Part shown: piece by piece, positions 17,955 through 27,539 of the stretch
Layout of the letters: the number at the start of each line of letters is the position of its first letter
Numbering within the stretch: the stretch's first letter is position 1
NCBI GenBank assembly: GCA_004796375.1
Contig: QZLA01000384.1
Location: 1 to 64,000, forward strand
DNA length: 64,000 nucleotides
Origin: Desulfobacteraceae bacterium
GTDB taxonomy: Bacteria > Desulfobacterota > Desulfobacteria > Desulfobacterales > Desulfobacteraceae
Direction of reading: 5' to 3'
The notes under the pieces: model-generated
Database searches by the model: none
Told to the model about the DNA's origin: nothing
Seen by the model: the letters and a program-made list of their open reading frames with translations, nothing else
Position numbers and translations under genes: made by a program

Positions 17955-18539
17955 ATGAAATATAAACTGGGGGCCTTCTTAAGAGCAATTCGTACGGAAC
18001 GCAGCCTGACCATCAAGGAGGTGGCGCAGAAAGCAGGTGTCAGCTCAAGTCTTTTATCCCAGATTGAACGGAACCGGATCTCGCCGTCACTGGATACACT
18101 GCTCCAGATCCTGGAGGTGTATGGGGTGGGACCGGACAAGTTTTTCAAAACCTACGAAACCAGTTCTACCGTGGATATCATAAAAAAGGATGACCGGGAA
18201 ATGATCCACAGAAAAGGGTTTAAATATGAAAAGCTTTCCGGCCGCAGTCAGACCCGGGGCAATCACTCGTTTAACGCATTCTTCCTGGAACTGGAACCGG
18301 GAGCAAAACGGGGTGATCCGACCAAGGGGCACCTGGGCAGGGAACTGGGAATTGTGGTGAACGGGCAGGCGGACTTAATATACGGGGATGAGAATTACAC
18401 GTTGACCGAAGGGGATTCGGTCTCATTTTTCAGTGAAATTCCCCATACCCTGATCAATACCGGAAAAACCCATTTTCAGGCCTATTGGGTCGTCACACCG
18501 GCCGATGGAGAGGATTTTTTCGGGGATAAATCATCATAA
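17955..18539 (+). CDS. XRE family regulator with C-terminal cupin domain
   Basis: A 194-residue regulator. Residues 5-60 form a Cro/CI-type helix-turn-helix (SLTIKEVAQKAGVSSSLLSQIERNRISPSLDTL). Residues 105-190 form a cupin barrel with ELGIVVNGQADLIYGDE and GDSVSFFSEIPHTLINTG, likely the ligand or metal pocket. Such proteins usually control the adjacent catabolic or biosynthetic genes in response to a small molecule. The dehydratase genes follow 18 bases later and are almost certainly its targets. Direct repeats over its own promoter suggest autoregulation. Confidence 0.92.
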   Translation: MKYKLGAFLRAIRTERSLTIKEVAQKAGVSSSLLSQIERNRISPSLDTLLQILEVYGVGPDKFFKTYETSSTVDIIKKDDREMIHRKGFKYEKLSGRSQTRGNHSFNAFFLELEPGAKRGDPTKGHLGRELGIVVNGQADLIYGDENYTLTEGDSVSFFSEIPHTLINTGKTHFQAYWVVTPADGEDFFGDKSS

Positions 18540-18557
18540 CCTTTGTGGGAGACGATT

Positions 18558-19844
18558 ATGGGACAAACAATAGCAGAAAAGATATTCAGTACCCATCTTG
18601 TGGATGAACCGTTCGGGGATGTGAGCGTACTGAAACTGGACCGGGTGTTCTGTCATGAGATCACAACACCGATCGCCATTAATGATCTTCAGAAAAGAGG
18701 AAAAGACCGGGTATTTGATCCGGATAAAATCAAGGCGGTCATCGATCATGTCTCTCCGGCAAAAGATTCAAAGACAGCTGTCCAGGGCAAGATTCTCAGG
18801 GACTGGGCCCGCAAGCATCAGATCAGGGATTTTTTTGATATCGGTGCCAATGGGGTGTGCCACGCCCTGTTTCCGGAAAAGGGCTATGTCAGGCCCGGTT
18901 TTACCGTGATTATGGGAGACTCCCATACCTGTACCCATGGTGCGTTCGGCGCTTTTGCCGCCGGTGTGGGAACCACGGATCTCGAAGTGGGTATCCTCAA
19001 AGGGGTATGCACGTTTAAAAAACCTAAAACCATCCGGATTGAATTGACTGGAAACCTGCCTGACGGCGTATACGCCAAGGATGTCATCCTGTATGTCATC
19101 GGCCAGATCTCTGTGAACGGCGCCACCAATATGGTGATGGAATTTTGCGGATCCTGTGTGGACCAGATGTCCATGGAGGAGCGCATGACATTGTGCAACA
19201 TGGCCGTAGAGGCTGGCGCCACCAGCGGGATATGCTATCCTGACATGACCACCGTTGAATATCTGTGGCCCTTTATCCGGGATGATTTCCAGTCAAAGGA
19301 GGCGGCCCTTGAATCGTATTCGAAATATATCTCAGATGATGATGCCGAGTATGAGGCGGTAAAGACGTTTGATATTTCCAACCTTGAACCCCTCGTAACC
19401 TACGGGTACAAGCCGGATAATGTGAAAACCGTGACCGAGATGGCCGGCACATCCGTGGACCAGGTGTATATCGGTTCCTGTACCAACGGCAGGATAGAAG
19501 ATCTTCGTGTGGCAGCCAAAATTCTTGAAGGTCATGTGATTTCCCCAACCGTGAGGGCTATCGTGTCACCGGCCACTCCGAAGATATTCAACCAGGCCAT
19601 GGAAGAGGGATTGATGAAAATATTCATGGATGCGGGGTTCTGCGTGACCAATCCCACGTGCGGGGCCTGCCTCGGGATGAGTAACGGCATCCTGGCGCCG
19701 GGTGAAGTGGCAGCCACTACGACCAACCGGAACTTTAACGGCCGGATGGGTAAAGGGGGGATGGTCCATTTGATGAGCCCGGCCACGGCCGCTGCAAGCG
19801 CCATTCAAGGCGTCATTACCAATTCACCCATGTTTATCGGATAG
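18558..19844 (+). CDS. Aconitase/3-isopropylmalate dehydratase-type large subunit
   Basis: A 428-residue [4Fe-4S] hydro-lyase subunit of the LeuC/homoaconitase type. Cluster cysteines are C308 (GSCTNGR), C368 and C371 (NPTCGAC). MGDSHTCTHGAFGAFAAGVG (119-138) is the conserved substrate and cofactor block. I start at ATG 18558, which has GGGAG upstream and the family opening MGQTIAEKIF; ATG 18543 is in frame but has no site. The partner small subunit follows by 11 bases. No leuA or leuB is nearby and an XRE-cupin regulator leads the operon. So the substrate may be isopropylmalate, homocitrate, citramalate, citrate or a dimethylmalate-like acid. Confidence 0.92.
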   Translation: MGQTIAEKIFSTHLVDEPFGDVSVLKLDRVFCHEITTPIAINDLQKRGKDRVFDPDKIKAVIDHVSPAKDSKTAVQGKILRDWARKHQIRDFFDIGANGVCHALFPEKGYVRPGFTVIMGDSHTCTHGAFGAFAAGVGTTDLEVGILKGVCTFKKPKTIRIELTGNLPDGVYAKDVILYVIGQISVNGATNMVMEFCGSCVDQMSMEERMTLCNMAVEAGATSGICYPDMTTVEYLWPFIRDDFQSKEAALESYSKYISDDDAEYEAVKTFDISNLEPLVTYGYKPDNVKTVTEMAGTSVDQVYIGSCTNGRIEDLRVAAKILEGHVISPTVRAIVSPATPKIFNQAMEEGLMKIFMDAGFCVTNPTCGACLGMSNGILAPGEVAATTTNRNFNGRMGKGGMVHLMSPATAAASAIQGVITNSPMFIG

Positions 19845-19855
19845 GAGGCACACAG

Positions 19856-20404
19856 ATGAAGGATTTCAAGGGGCCGGTACTGTTTCTGGATCGATCGGAT
19901 ATCAATACGGATGAAATCATTCCGGCAAAATATTTAACGGAAAATGAAAAAGAGGCGCTCAAGCCTCACCTGCTTGAAGACCTTATCCTTGAAGGATTTG
20001 ATGCGTCAAAGGATATCACGGGGAACCGGGTGGTGGTGACCCGGCAGAATTTCGGCTGTGGATCCTCACGGGAACATGCGCCCTGGGCCTTTGAGGTAAA
20101 TGGTTACCATGTGGTGATCGCCGAAGGCTTTGCCCGGATCTTCAGGCAGAATATGTATAATTGCGGGATGCTGGCCATTGATCTGGCCGCTTCCGATATC
20201 AGCCGCCTCTTTGATGAATTTGCAGGGTCAGGTGCGTGGATCGAGGTGGATGTGTCCGCAGGGGCCATCGAGGTGTACGCGTTGGGTGAAAACAGGGACA
20301 GGCAGGGCGAGGTTATGGCATCCATTCCTTTTGAAATGTCCGGGTTCGACCGGGCGCTGATCGAAAGCGGCGGCTGGGTGGAATATGCAGACAGCCACTA
20401 TTGA
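19856..20404 (+). CDS. Aconitase/3-isopropylmalate dehydratase-type small subunit
   Basis: A 182-residue swivel-domain subunit, partner of the large subunit just upstream. The family motif FGCGSSREHAPWA starts near residue 66. The substrate-selecting loop reads YLTE (26-29). In characterised archaeal and bacterial small subunits this loop separates isopropylmalate from homoaconitate users, and YLTE matches neither textbook form closely. It ends against the convergent NAD kinase gene with no gap. Confidence 0.9.
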   Translation: MKDFKGPVLFLDRSDINTDEIIPAKYLTENEKEALKPHLLEDLILEGFDASKDITGNRVVVTRQNFGCGSSREHAPWAFEVNGYHVVIAEGFARIFRQNMYNCGMLAIDLAASDISRLFDEFAGSGAWIEVDVSAGAIEVYALGENRDRQGEVMASIPFEMSGFDRALIESGGWVEYADSHY

Positions 20405-21244
20405 TCAGCTTTTGCCACCGCTCCACATCAGCCGGGTTTTAAGCACTTTAAAGTAACTCTGGGCTTCAAAAGAGATCATTTTAACCGGGTTGGGGCTTTT
20501 TTCGACAAAGATCCGGTCCTCCGGATCAATGGAGACACCCTCCTGGCCGTCCAGGGTCAGCACCATATCCGTGGGGCTGCCTTCAAGCCGGATCTCTATC
20601 TTGGCGGAGTCCGGAATAATCAGCGGGCGGTTGGTCAGCGTAAACGGGCAGATAGGGGTCAGAATGATTCCCGGAACTGCCGGGTGGATCACAGGCCCTC
20701 CTGCGGCCAGGGAATAGGCTGTCGAGCCGGTGGGCGTGCCGACAATCAGCCCGTCCGCCCTGAAAGTGGTCAGGTAGGCGGCATCGATATACACGGCACA
20801 GGATGTCAGGCGGGAGAGGACCGATTTGTTGATGACGGCATCATTCAAGACATCTACTTCCTTTATGATGGTACTGTTTCTCAGGATCTTTACGCTCAGT
20901 CTTGCACGCTCCTCCACGGCGAAACGATTTTCAAGCACCGCATTCACCGCATCAAACAGGTACTCTTCAGTTGTTTCGGCCAGGAACCCGACCTCACCGA
21001 ACTTGACACCCATGAGCGGGAGATCAATACTCTCGACAAACCGGGCCGCGCTCAGGAATGTGCCGTCACCGCCGAGCACGACAATACAGAACAGATTTGA
21101 AAGCCTCTGTCTGGCTTCTGCCTCCTGCTGGGGATTGTGAACATCAAGTACGACAAACGTATCCGGGAAAGCGGCTGACAGTTCCTGTGCTTTGAGCTGG
21201 GCCTTTTCATCCTGCTTGACAACAATACCGATTTTCTTTTTCAT
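20405..21244 (-). CDS. nadK: NAD kinase
   Basis: A 279-residue ATP-NAD kinase that makes NADP+ from NAD+ in the cytoplasm. It has the diacylglycerol-kinase-like GGDGTFL motif near residue 59 and the NAD-binding block DGLIVGTPTGSTAYSLAAGGP beginning near residue 165. The usual start MKKKIGIVVK is at 21244. The frame continues to an ATG at 21283, 11 bases after the polA stop, but that one has no ribosome site. It is probably co-transcribed with polA. Confidence 0.93.
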   Translation of the reverse strand: MKKKIGIVVKQDEKAQLKAQELSAAFPDTFVVLDVHNPQQEAEARQRLSNLFCIVVLGGDGTFLSAARFVESIDLPLMGVKFGEVGFLAETTEEYLFDAVNAVLENRFAVEERARLSVKILRNSTIIKEVDVLNDAVINKSVLSRLTSCAVYIDAAYLTTFRADGLIVGTPTGSTAYSLAAGGPVIHPAVPGIILTPICPFTLTNRPLIIPDSAKIEIRLEGSPTDMVLTLDGQEGVSIDPEDRIFVEKSPNPVKMISFEAQSYFKVLKTRLMWSGGKS

Positions 21245-21294
21245 TATGACACACTCATCCGGTGTTTTATTCGTTGATGACATACCTGTGGCGG

Positions 21295-23973
21295 CTAATG
21301 CGCTTCGGACCAGTTCTGTCCCTGGTCAATATTCACCACCAGGGGGACTTTCAGTTCAAAGACCGATTCCATGACCTGTCTGGCCAGGGGAATGATCTGT
21401 TCGATCTCCTCATCAGGGGCTTCGAAAATGATTTCGTCATGGACCGAGAGCAGCATCTTTGTATTGAGTTCGCGATCCAACAGTGCCTGCTCCATTTTAA
21501 TCATGGCCAGTTTGATCAGGTCGGCAGCACTGCCCTGGATCGGGGTGTTGATGGCTGCCCGCTGGGCAAAATTACGGATATTTGCATTCTTTGACTGGAT
21601 ATCATCCAGGCGGCGTTTCCGGCCGAAAATCGTAGAGACTTCTAGGGTCTGCTTGGCTTGATCAATGGTGCTGTCGATAAACTTCTTGATACCGGCATAG
21701 CGGTTGAAGTAGTTATCAATATAATTCTGCGCCATTTTCCGGCTGATGTTCAGGTCCTTGGCCAGCTTGAAACTGCTCATGCCGTAAACGATTCCGAAAT
21801 TGATCGCTTTTGCCTGGCTGCGCAGTTCATCGGTAATGAACTCCGGCAGGACCTGGAATACCTCAAGGGCAGTACGGGTATGGATATCCTCTCCGTTGTT
21901 GAAGGCTTCGATCAGGATCTGGTCTTCCGCACAATGGGCCAGGATCCTGAGTTCAATCTGGGAGTAGTCCGCCGATATCAGGGTATGTCCCTGCTCCGGG
22001 ATAAACGCTTCCCTGATCTTTTTGCCTTCGGGTTTGCGAATGGGGATATTCTGGAGATTGGGATTGGAGCTGCTCAGTCTTCCGGTAACGGTGACGGTCT
22101 GGTTGAAGGAGGTGTGGATGCGCCGGGTGTGAGGGTCTACCAGGCTGACCAGGGCATCGGCATAGGTGGACTTGAGTTTGCCCAGGGTCCGGTAACGCAG
22201 CACCCGTTCCGGCAGCTCGTGGTGATTGGCAAGTTCGGTCAATACCTCCACATCCGTGGAGTAAGCGGTTTTCTTCTTGGTTTTCTTGACGGTCTTCAGG
22301 TTCAGCTTTTCAAAGAGAACGGCACCCAGCTGCTGGGATGAATTGATATTGAAGGTTTCACCGGCCAGGGTGTAAATCTGGTTCTCCAGATTTTCCAGTT
22401 CACTTTGAAAACTTTGGGACAAGTGATCCAGGTGGCCCCGGTCCACCTTGATCCCGGCGATCTCCATCCGCGCCAGTACAGGGATCAAAGGTGTTTCAAT
22501 GGTTTTCATCAGCTCGGAAAGCCCCTGCTCGTCGACCTGTTTTTTAAATTCCTCATAGGCCATGAATGTCAGGTCTGCATCTTCGCAGGCATAGGTCATG
22601 GCTTGGTCAATAGGGACATCCTGGAAACCGATGGCGTTTTTTCCCTTTCCCGTAATCTCCTCGTAGGAGATGGTTTTGTGACCGAACAGGTTCATGGCGA
22701 TACGGTCCAGGGAATGACCCCTCAGGGTTGGGTTCAGCAGGTATGATGCAATCATGGTGTCAAATATGATCCCCTTCATGCAGATGCCGAAACGGCTCAG
22801 GACGATATAGTCATACTTAATATTCTGGCCCACTTTGCCAATATCCGGGTTCTCCAGCAACGGTTTGAAAAGTTCAAGAATGCGCGCTTTTGATGGCTGA
22901 GCAATACCGGATGGAAAGGTGTGGCCAACGGGCACATAGATCCCTTTGTGGGCTTCCGTTGAAAAGGAGAGGCCCACCAGCTGGGCTTCCATGGGATTTT
23001 TAGAAGTCGTTTCCGTGTCAATTGCAAAACGGCCGGCCCGGGTCAGCTGATCAATCAGGTCTGTCAATTCGGCCTCTGTGGTGGCCAGGGTGTATTCCTT
23101 TTGTGTTGTGTCCGCGCCCTGTGAGAATTCACGGGCAAGGGTCTTGAACTCAAGCTGCTGGAAAAGTTCGAACGCTTTGTCATCATCAAATCCGGCCAGC
23201 CTGAACTCATCAATGGTATGAACGACCTCAATCCCGGTCCGTATTGTGGCCAGATCAAGGCTCAGGTAAAGCTGGTCTTTGAACCGGGTCAGGTTTTCAA
23301 ACAATTTTTTCTTTTTTTTCAAGGCATCCATCTGTTCATAGATACCATCAATGGAGCCGAAATCCTGAATCAGTTTGGCTGCAGTTTTGGGGCCGACACC
23401 CGGCAGTCCCGGAATATTATCCGAAGTATCTCCGGCAAGGCCCAGCAGCTGCTTGAATTTTTCCGGAGGAAACCCGTATTCCTGGAGCACGGCTTCTTTA
23501 TCAATGATTTTATCCTTCATGGGGTCCCAGAGAATACACCGGTCGGTGACCAGTTGTATAAAATCCTTGTCTCCGGTCACCATAACCACATCAAAACCGG
23601 ATTCCTGGGCGAGTTTTGCATAGGTCCCCACAAGATCATCCGCTTCATACCCCTGTTGCTCGATCATGGGGATATTCAGTGCCTCTACCACCTGTTTGAT
23701 ATCCGGGATCTGGGCCACCAGGTCATCAGGCATGGGCGGTCGGTTGGCTTTGTACTCATCATATATCTCGTGTCTGAACGTCGGGCCTTTGACGTCAAAG
23801 AAGATAGCGGCATAGTCTGGTGCATGGTCATTCAGCAGTTTGAGCAGTATCCGTGTAAAACCGAATGTGGCATTGGTCGGGTGTCCCTTGGAGGTGCGCA
23901 GGTTGCGTATGGCATGAAAGGCGCGGTACAGGAATGCGCTGCCGTCGATCAGGTAAATTTTTTGGGTTTTCAT
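21295..23973 (-). CDS. polA: DNA polymerase I
   Basis: An 892-residue three-domain polymerase for gap repair and primer removal. Residues 1-290 are the 5'-3' flap nuclease (YLIDGSAFLYRAFHAIRNL; GYEADDLVGTYA; VMVTGDKDFIQLV). Residues 310-490 are the 3'-5' exonuclease, apparently active: AIDTETT, GQNIKYD and YACEDAD all keep their acidic residues. Residues 500-892 are the family A polymerase, with motif A ADYSQIELRILAH, motif B RSQAKAINFGIVYG and motif C SVHDEII. It is divergent from the Cys-rich mini-protein and purN. Confidence 0.97.
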   Translation of the reverse strand: MKTQKIYLIDGSAFLYRAFHAIRNLRTSKGHPTNATFGFTRILLKLLNDHAPDYAAIFFDVKGPTFRHEIYDEYKANRPPMPDDLVAQIPDIKQVVEALNIPMIEQQGYEADDLVGTYAKLAQESGFDVVMVTGDKDFIQLVTDRCILWDPMKDKIIDKEAVLQEYGFPPEKFKQLLGLAGDTSDNIPGLPGVGPKTAAKLIQDFGSIDGIYEQMDALKKKKKLFENLTRFKDQLYLSLDLATIRTGIEVVHTIDEFRLAGFDDDKAFELFQQLEFKTLAREFSQGADTTQKEYTLATTEAELTDLIDQLTRAGRFAIDTETTSKNPMEAQLVGLSFSTEAHKGIYVPVGHTFPSGIAQPSKARILELFKPLLENPDIGKVGQNIKYDYIVLSRFGICMKGIIFDTMIASYLLNPTLRGHSLDRIAMNLFGHKTISYEEITGKGKNAIGFQDVPIDQAMTYACEDADLTFMAYEEFKKQVDEQGLSELMKTIETPLIPVLARMEIAGIKVDRGHLDHLSQSFQSELENLENQIYTLAGETFNINSSQQLGAVLFEKLNLKTVKKTKKKTAYSTDVEVLTELANHHELPERVLRYRTLGKLKSTYADALVSLVDPHTRRIHTSFNQTVTVTGRLSSSNPNLQNIPIRKPEGKKIREAFIPEQGHTLISADYSQIELRILAHCAEDQILIEAFNNGEDIHTRTALEVFQVLPEFITDELRSQAKAINFGIVYGMSSFKLAKDLNISRKMAQNYIDNYFNRYAGIKKFIDSTIDQAKQTLEVSTIFGRKRRLDDIQSKNANIRNFAQRAAINTPIQGSAADLIKLAMIKMEQALLDRELNTKMLLSVHDEIIFEAPDEEIEQIIPLARQVMESVFELKVPLVVNIDQGQNWSEAH

Positions 23974-24072
23974 TGTTGCCCGCTCTGGTCTATGATAGAT
24001 AATATCCGTTGATTTATTATAAAATTATAGGCATATATACTATCTTTTTGTACAAAGGAGAAGTATATTTAT

Positions 24073-24318
24073 ATGACATCAATCAGGCAGACCTCAGACC
24101 GGTCCACGGACAAGAAAAGTAAAAAAGAAAAAAGGCGAAACCGTCGCCAGAAGACTTGCAGTTGCTGCAGGCAGACCTTTACCTTCTGCTGGAACTGCCG
24201 GTGCGGATTTTCCATTTGTCAGGAATGCATGTATGAAAACCAGTGGGGTATGACCTGCAATGGGATTACCTGGGAGTGCCCGGACTGCGGTGAGCAGAAC
24301 GGCTATGGGAATCAATAA
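24073..24318 (+). CDS. Small basic Cys-rich (zinc-ribbon-like) protein
   Basis: An 81-residue protein I do not recognise. Residues 1-27 are strongly basic (KKSKKEKRRNRRQK). The rest carries eleven cysteines: 29, 31, 32, 39, 42, 44, 49, 52, 62, 69 and 72. They include CXXC-like pairs and a terminal CPDC, so two zinc sites are likely. The basic tail suggests contact with RNA or DNA. AAAGGAG lies 12 bases before the ATG. It is 20 bases upstream of purN and probably shares its transcript. Confidence 0.7.
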   Translation: MTSIRQTSDRSTDKKSKKEKRRNRRQKTCSCCRQTFTFCWNCRCGFSICQECMYENQWGMTCNGITWECPDCGEQNGYGNQ

Positions 24319-24338
24319 CTCAAAGTAAAAGGGCAGCC

Positions 24339-25076
24339 ATGGAAAGCACAGTTAAAATCGGGACCATGATTTCCGGTGGGGGAAGCAACCTGCAGGCCAT
24401 CATTGACGCATCTCTTGCCGGTGAACTGGACGTCTCCATCAGTTTTACCGGGTCGGACACCCCGGGTGTCAAAGGGTTGGAGCGGGCCAGATCCGCATCC
24501 ATTGATACGTTTGTGGTGGATTATGCCGATATTATCCGGCGGTTTAAAGCAAACCCGGACAGCGTTGAACTGCCAGAGGATTTTGATCTTGACCAGATCA
24601 AGTCAAAGCAGCAGTTGTTTGATGACGCTGCGCCGGATGATGTGGTGGCCCCCTTTTTAAAATCCAGGGCCATTGCCGAACGCATGCTGCTGGATGAGAT
24701 GGCAAAATTTGACATGGATCTGCTGATCCTGGCCGGTTTTATGCGGGTGTTGACTCCCTATTTTATCGACCGGATCAATACACAGCCCGGACAGTACCGG
24801 ATCATGAATATCCATCCGGCCCTTCTGCCTGCTTTCCCGGGTACGGACGGATATGGGGACACGTTCCGGTATGGGTGCAGGGTCGGCGGATGCACAGTCC
24901 ATTTTATCGATTATGGCGAGGATACCGGTCCGATCATCGGTCAGCGTGCGTTCCCCATTGAGGAGGGCGACACCCTGGAGGATGTCAAAAGAAAGGGCCT
25001 GGAACAGGAGTGGCAGTTGTACCCTGAATGCATTCAAAAGATCGCATCCCGATTCATCACGGCACGGCAGGGGTAA
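24339..25076 (+). CDS. purN: Phosphoribosylglycinamide formyltransferase
   Basis: A 245-residue enzyme of purine synthesis that moves a formyl group from 10-formyltetrahydrofolate to GAR. Catalytic N157, H159 (NIHPALLP) and D195 (GEDTGPI) are all present, and SGGGSNLQAI (12-21) forms the phosphate-binding turn. It is longer than the usual 190-215 residues because of an extra acidic segment around 67-105 and a lengthened loop after PAFPG. AAAGGG precedes the ATG. A hybrid kinase gene begins 9 bases after its stop. Confidence 0.92.
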   Translation: MESTVKIGTMISGGGSNLQAIIDASLAGELDVSISFTGSDTPGVKGLERARSASIDTFVVDYADIIRRFKANPDSVELPEDFDLDQIKSKQQLFDDAAPDDVVAPFLKSRAIAERMLLDEMAKFDMDLLILAGFMRVLTPYFIDRINTQPGQYRIMNIHPALLPAFPGTDGYGDTFRYGCRVGGCTVHFIDYGEDTGPIIGQRAFPIEEGDTLEDVKRKGLEQEWQLYPECIQKIASRFITARQG

Positions 25077-25085
25077 CCCGTTGAT

Positions 25086-27539
25086 ATGACAGGGAAGCAT
25101 CCCGAGGATAATGATCATCGCCTGATATTGGACCGGTATCAGGAAGAATTGCTGGCATACCTGTCAGGGGTCGACTGGATGAAAAAGGGAGGCAATACCG
25201 CAGGGATTGACCCGGATCATCCGTTCCGGGACCTGATGGAAGCGATCTCCATGATCAAGACCAACCTGGACCGGCTGCTGGAACAGCGGGAGGCTGATCA
25301 AAACCGGCTCCGTTTTCAGGAGGAACAGTATCTGTCAACCCTGGAAGAAAGGGTTGCCCAAAGAACCCGGGACCTGGAGATTGAAGTCAGCAAGAAAAAT
25401 CACGCTGAGAAGATCAACCGGGTTCTGTTCAACATTTCAAATGCCGTGAATACCACCCAGGGACTGGATGAACTGTTCCCATCCATCCATCACATCCTCA
25501 ATGACCTGGTGGAGCTGCCCAATTTTCTAATCGGGATCTATGATAAGGATGAAGACCGGATTCATTTCCCCTACTTCAGGGACCAGTATGACAGTGGTAT
25601 CAAGGAGATCCCCAACCTGTCCGGGACCGGGTCCCTCACCGGCGAGGTGATTTTCGGCAACCAACCGCTTTTTCTGACCCATGAGATGCTGATCCGGCGG
25701 TATCATGCCAATGGCATGGTCGGGACGCTGCCCAAGGTGTGGATGGGGGTCCCGCTGGTGATTCAGGATGAGACCATCGGGGTGATGGCCACCCAGAGCT
25801 ATACCGATCCAGAGTATTTTTCCCTCAAGGATCTGGATATCCTGATATCGGTTTCCCATCAAGTGGCACTGGCCATTAACCGGAAGGTTGCGGAGCAGGA
25901 CCTGATCAACGAGACCCGGCGGGCCAACCTGCTGGCTCAAAAAGCAGAGACTGCAAACCTGGCCAAGTCGGAATTTATCGCAAACATGAGTCATGAGATC
26001 CGCACGCCTTTGAACGGTGTGATCGGTATGGCCGAGCTTCTCATGGAGACCAAGCCCAGCGGTCAGCAGGTTCATCTGATAGACACCATCAGTTCTGAAG
26101 CCGATTCATTGCTCAACATCATCAATGACATTCTGGACTTTTCAAAGATTGAAGCCGGCAAACTCAGGCTGGAAAACATCTGTTTTGATCTGAGGGAAAC
26201 CTTTGAGGATATCACCTCTGTGATGGCCATACGCGCCGAGAAAAAGGGCCTTGCTCTCCTGTCCGATCTGGATCCCCGTATCCCATGTCAGATTCAGGGG
26301 GATCCGGGACGACTGCGCCAGGTTTTCATGAATCTGATCGGTAATGCATTAAAATTTACACATACCGGTCGGATTGTTGTCAATGGGCGGCTGGTTGAAG
26401 GGACTGGATCCCAAAGCAACCGGTTTCAGGTAAGATTCTCGGTGGCGGATACCGGGATCGGCATTGCCCTGGAAAAACAGACCGCTATTTTTGACAGTTT
26501 TTCCCAGGCAGACGGATCAACCACCCGGGAGTACGGGGGAACCGGCTTGGGAACCACCATATCCAAACAGATTGTGGAATTGATGGATGGTCAGATCGGT
26601 GTGGAGAGTACGCCAGGACAGGGGAGCACCTTCTGGTTCACGGCATGGTTTGACCGGCAGCCTGAAGCATCCACGCCTTTTTCTGAACAGAAACCAGAGG
26701 GTAAGGCACACCATGCCATGAATCGTGAAAAGGACCGCATTCACTCGCGCAGCCTTTCTAACACTCGACAAAAACACATCCGGATTCTTTTGGCAGAGGA
26801 TTATCCCACGAACCAGCAGATCGCCCTTCGTTATCTGAACCGGTCAGGGTTCCTGGTCTCCCTGGCTGAGGATGGCCAGGACGCGGTGGATCTCTACAAA
26901 CAAAACCATTTTGATCTGGTTTTAATGGATATCCAGATGCCCGCCATGGACGGTTATGAAGCTGCAATGGCCATCAGGCAGTTTGAGCGGACCCTGTCTG
27001 ACAGGGGGCGGGGCGGGAAAAACACACCGATTATCGCCATGACCGCCCATGCCATGGAAGGATATCGGGAAAGATGCCTGAATGCCGGCATGGACGACTA
27101 CCTGACCAAGCCTTTGAAAAAGCAGGATCTGCTTGTGATGATGGATAAGTGGATCAAGGTCGGCAGTGAATCTGGGGCGCGATCATCTTTCCCTGATCCA
27201 ACCGTTCAACCGTATCCCATGGATATGGAAAAAGCCCTGGAAGAGTTTGAAAATGATCAGGCCTTCCTGAATGATGTGGTCGATGCATTCCTCAGGGATA
27301 CAAAACAGCGGATCATTCAGATGGAGGCAGTTACGGCGAAAAGAGATCCGGACCATGTCAGCCGCCTGGCCCACACCATCAAGGGGGGGGCAGCCAATCT
27401 GATTGCAGAGCCGCTATCATTTGCCGCTTCCGAACTTGAGGCGGCAGCCCTTGACGGGCACACCCACCGGATTCCCGGCCTGATTAAGGAGATGAGATCA
27501 GAGTTTGACCGCCTGGCATCCTGGTGGGATCAGGTGTAA
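25086..27539 (+). CDS. Hybrid histidine kinase: GAF-HisKA-HATPase-REC-HPt
   Basis: An 817-residue cytoplasmic phosphorelay protein. Order: a coiled-coil start (about 65-110), GAF-type sensor (115-265), HisKA with H303 in [12 protein letters not shown], HATPase ([10 protein letters not shown] near 416, ADTGIGI near 454, [10 protein letters not shown] near 484), receiver (566-690) with D615 in [10 protein letters not shown], and HPt (about 710-817) with H763 in [12 protein letters not shown] complete internal His-Asp-His relay means an outside response regulator would be the final target. None lies nearby. It starts 9 bases after purN and its 3' end overlaps the convergent EAL-HDOD gene by ten bases. 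Confidence 0.92.
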   Translation: MTGKHPEDNDHRLILDRYQEELLAYLSGVDWMKKGGNTAGIDPDHPFRDLMEAISMIKTNLDRLLEQREADQNRLRFQEEQYLSTLEERVAQRTRDLEIEVSKKNHAEKINRVLFNISNAVNTTQGLDELFPSIHHILNDLVELPNFLIGIYDKDEDRIHFPYFRDQYDSGIKEIPNLSGTGSLTGEVIFGNQPLFLTHEMLIRRYHANGMVGTLPKVWMGVPLVIQDETIGVMATQSYTDPEYFSLKDLDILISVSHQVALAINRKVAEQDLINETRRANLLAQKAETANLAKSEFIANMSHEIRTPLNGVIGMAELLMETKPSGQQVHLIDTISSEADSLLNIINDILDFSKIEAGKLRLENICFDLRETFEDITSVMAIRAEKKGLALLSDLDPRIPCQIQGDPGRLRQVFMNLIGNALKFTHTGRIVVNGRLVEGTGSQSNRFQVRFSVADTGIGIALEKQTAIFDSFSQADGSTTREYGGTGLGTTISKQIVELMDGQIGVESTPGQGSTFWFTAWFDRQPEASTPFSEQKPEGKAHHAMNREKDRIHSRSLSNTRQKHIRILLAEDYPTNQQIALRYLNRSGFLVSLAEDGQDAVDLYKQNHFDLVLMDIQMPAMDGYEAAMAIRQFERTLSDRGRGGKNTPIIAMTAHAMEGYRERCLNAGMDDYLTKPLKKQDLLVMMDKWIKVGSESGARSSFPDPTVQPYPMDMEKALEEFENDQAFLNDVVDAFLRDTKQRIIQMEAVTAKRDPDHVSRLAHTIKGGAANLIAEPLSFAASELEAAALDGHTHRIPGLIKEMRSEFDRLASWWDQV

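Noticed and set aside
24094-24315. Frame antisense to the Cys-rich mini-protein
   Set aside because: It is a shadow of the plus-strand gene, which has a good ribosome site and a meaningful cysteine pattern.
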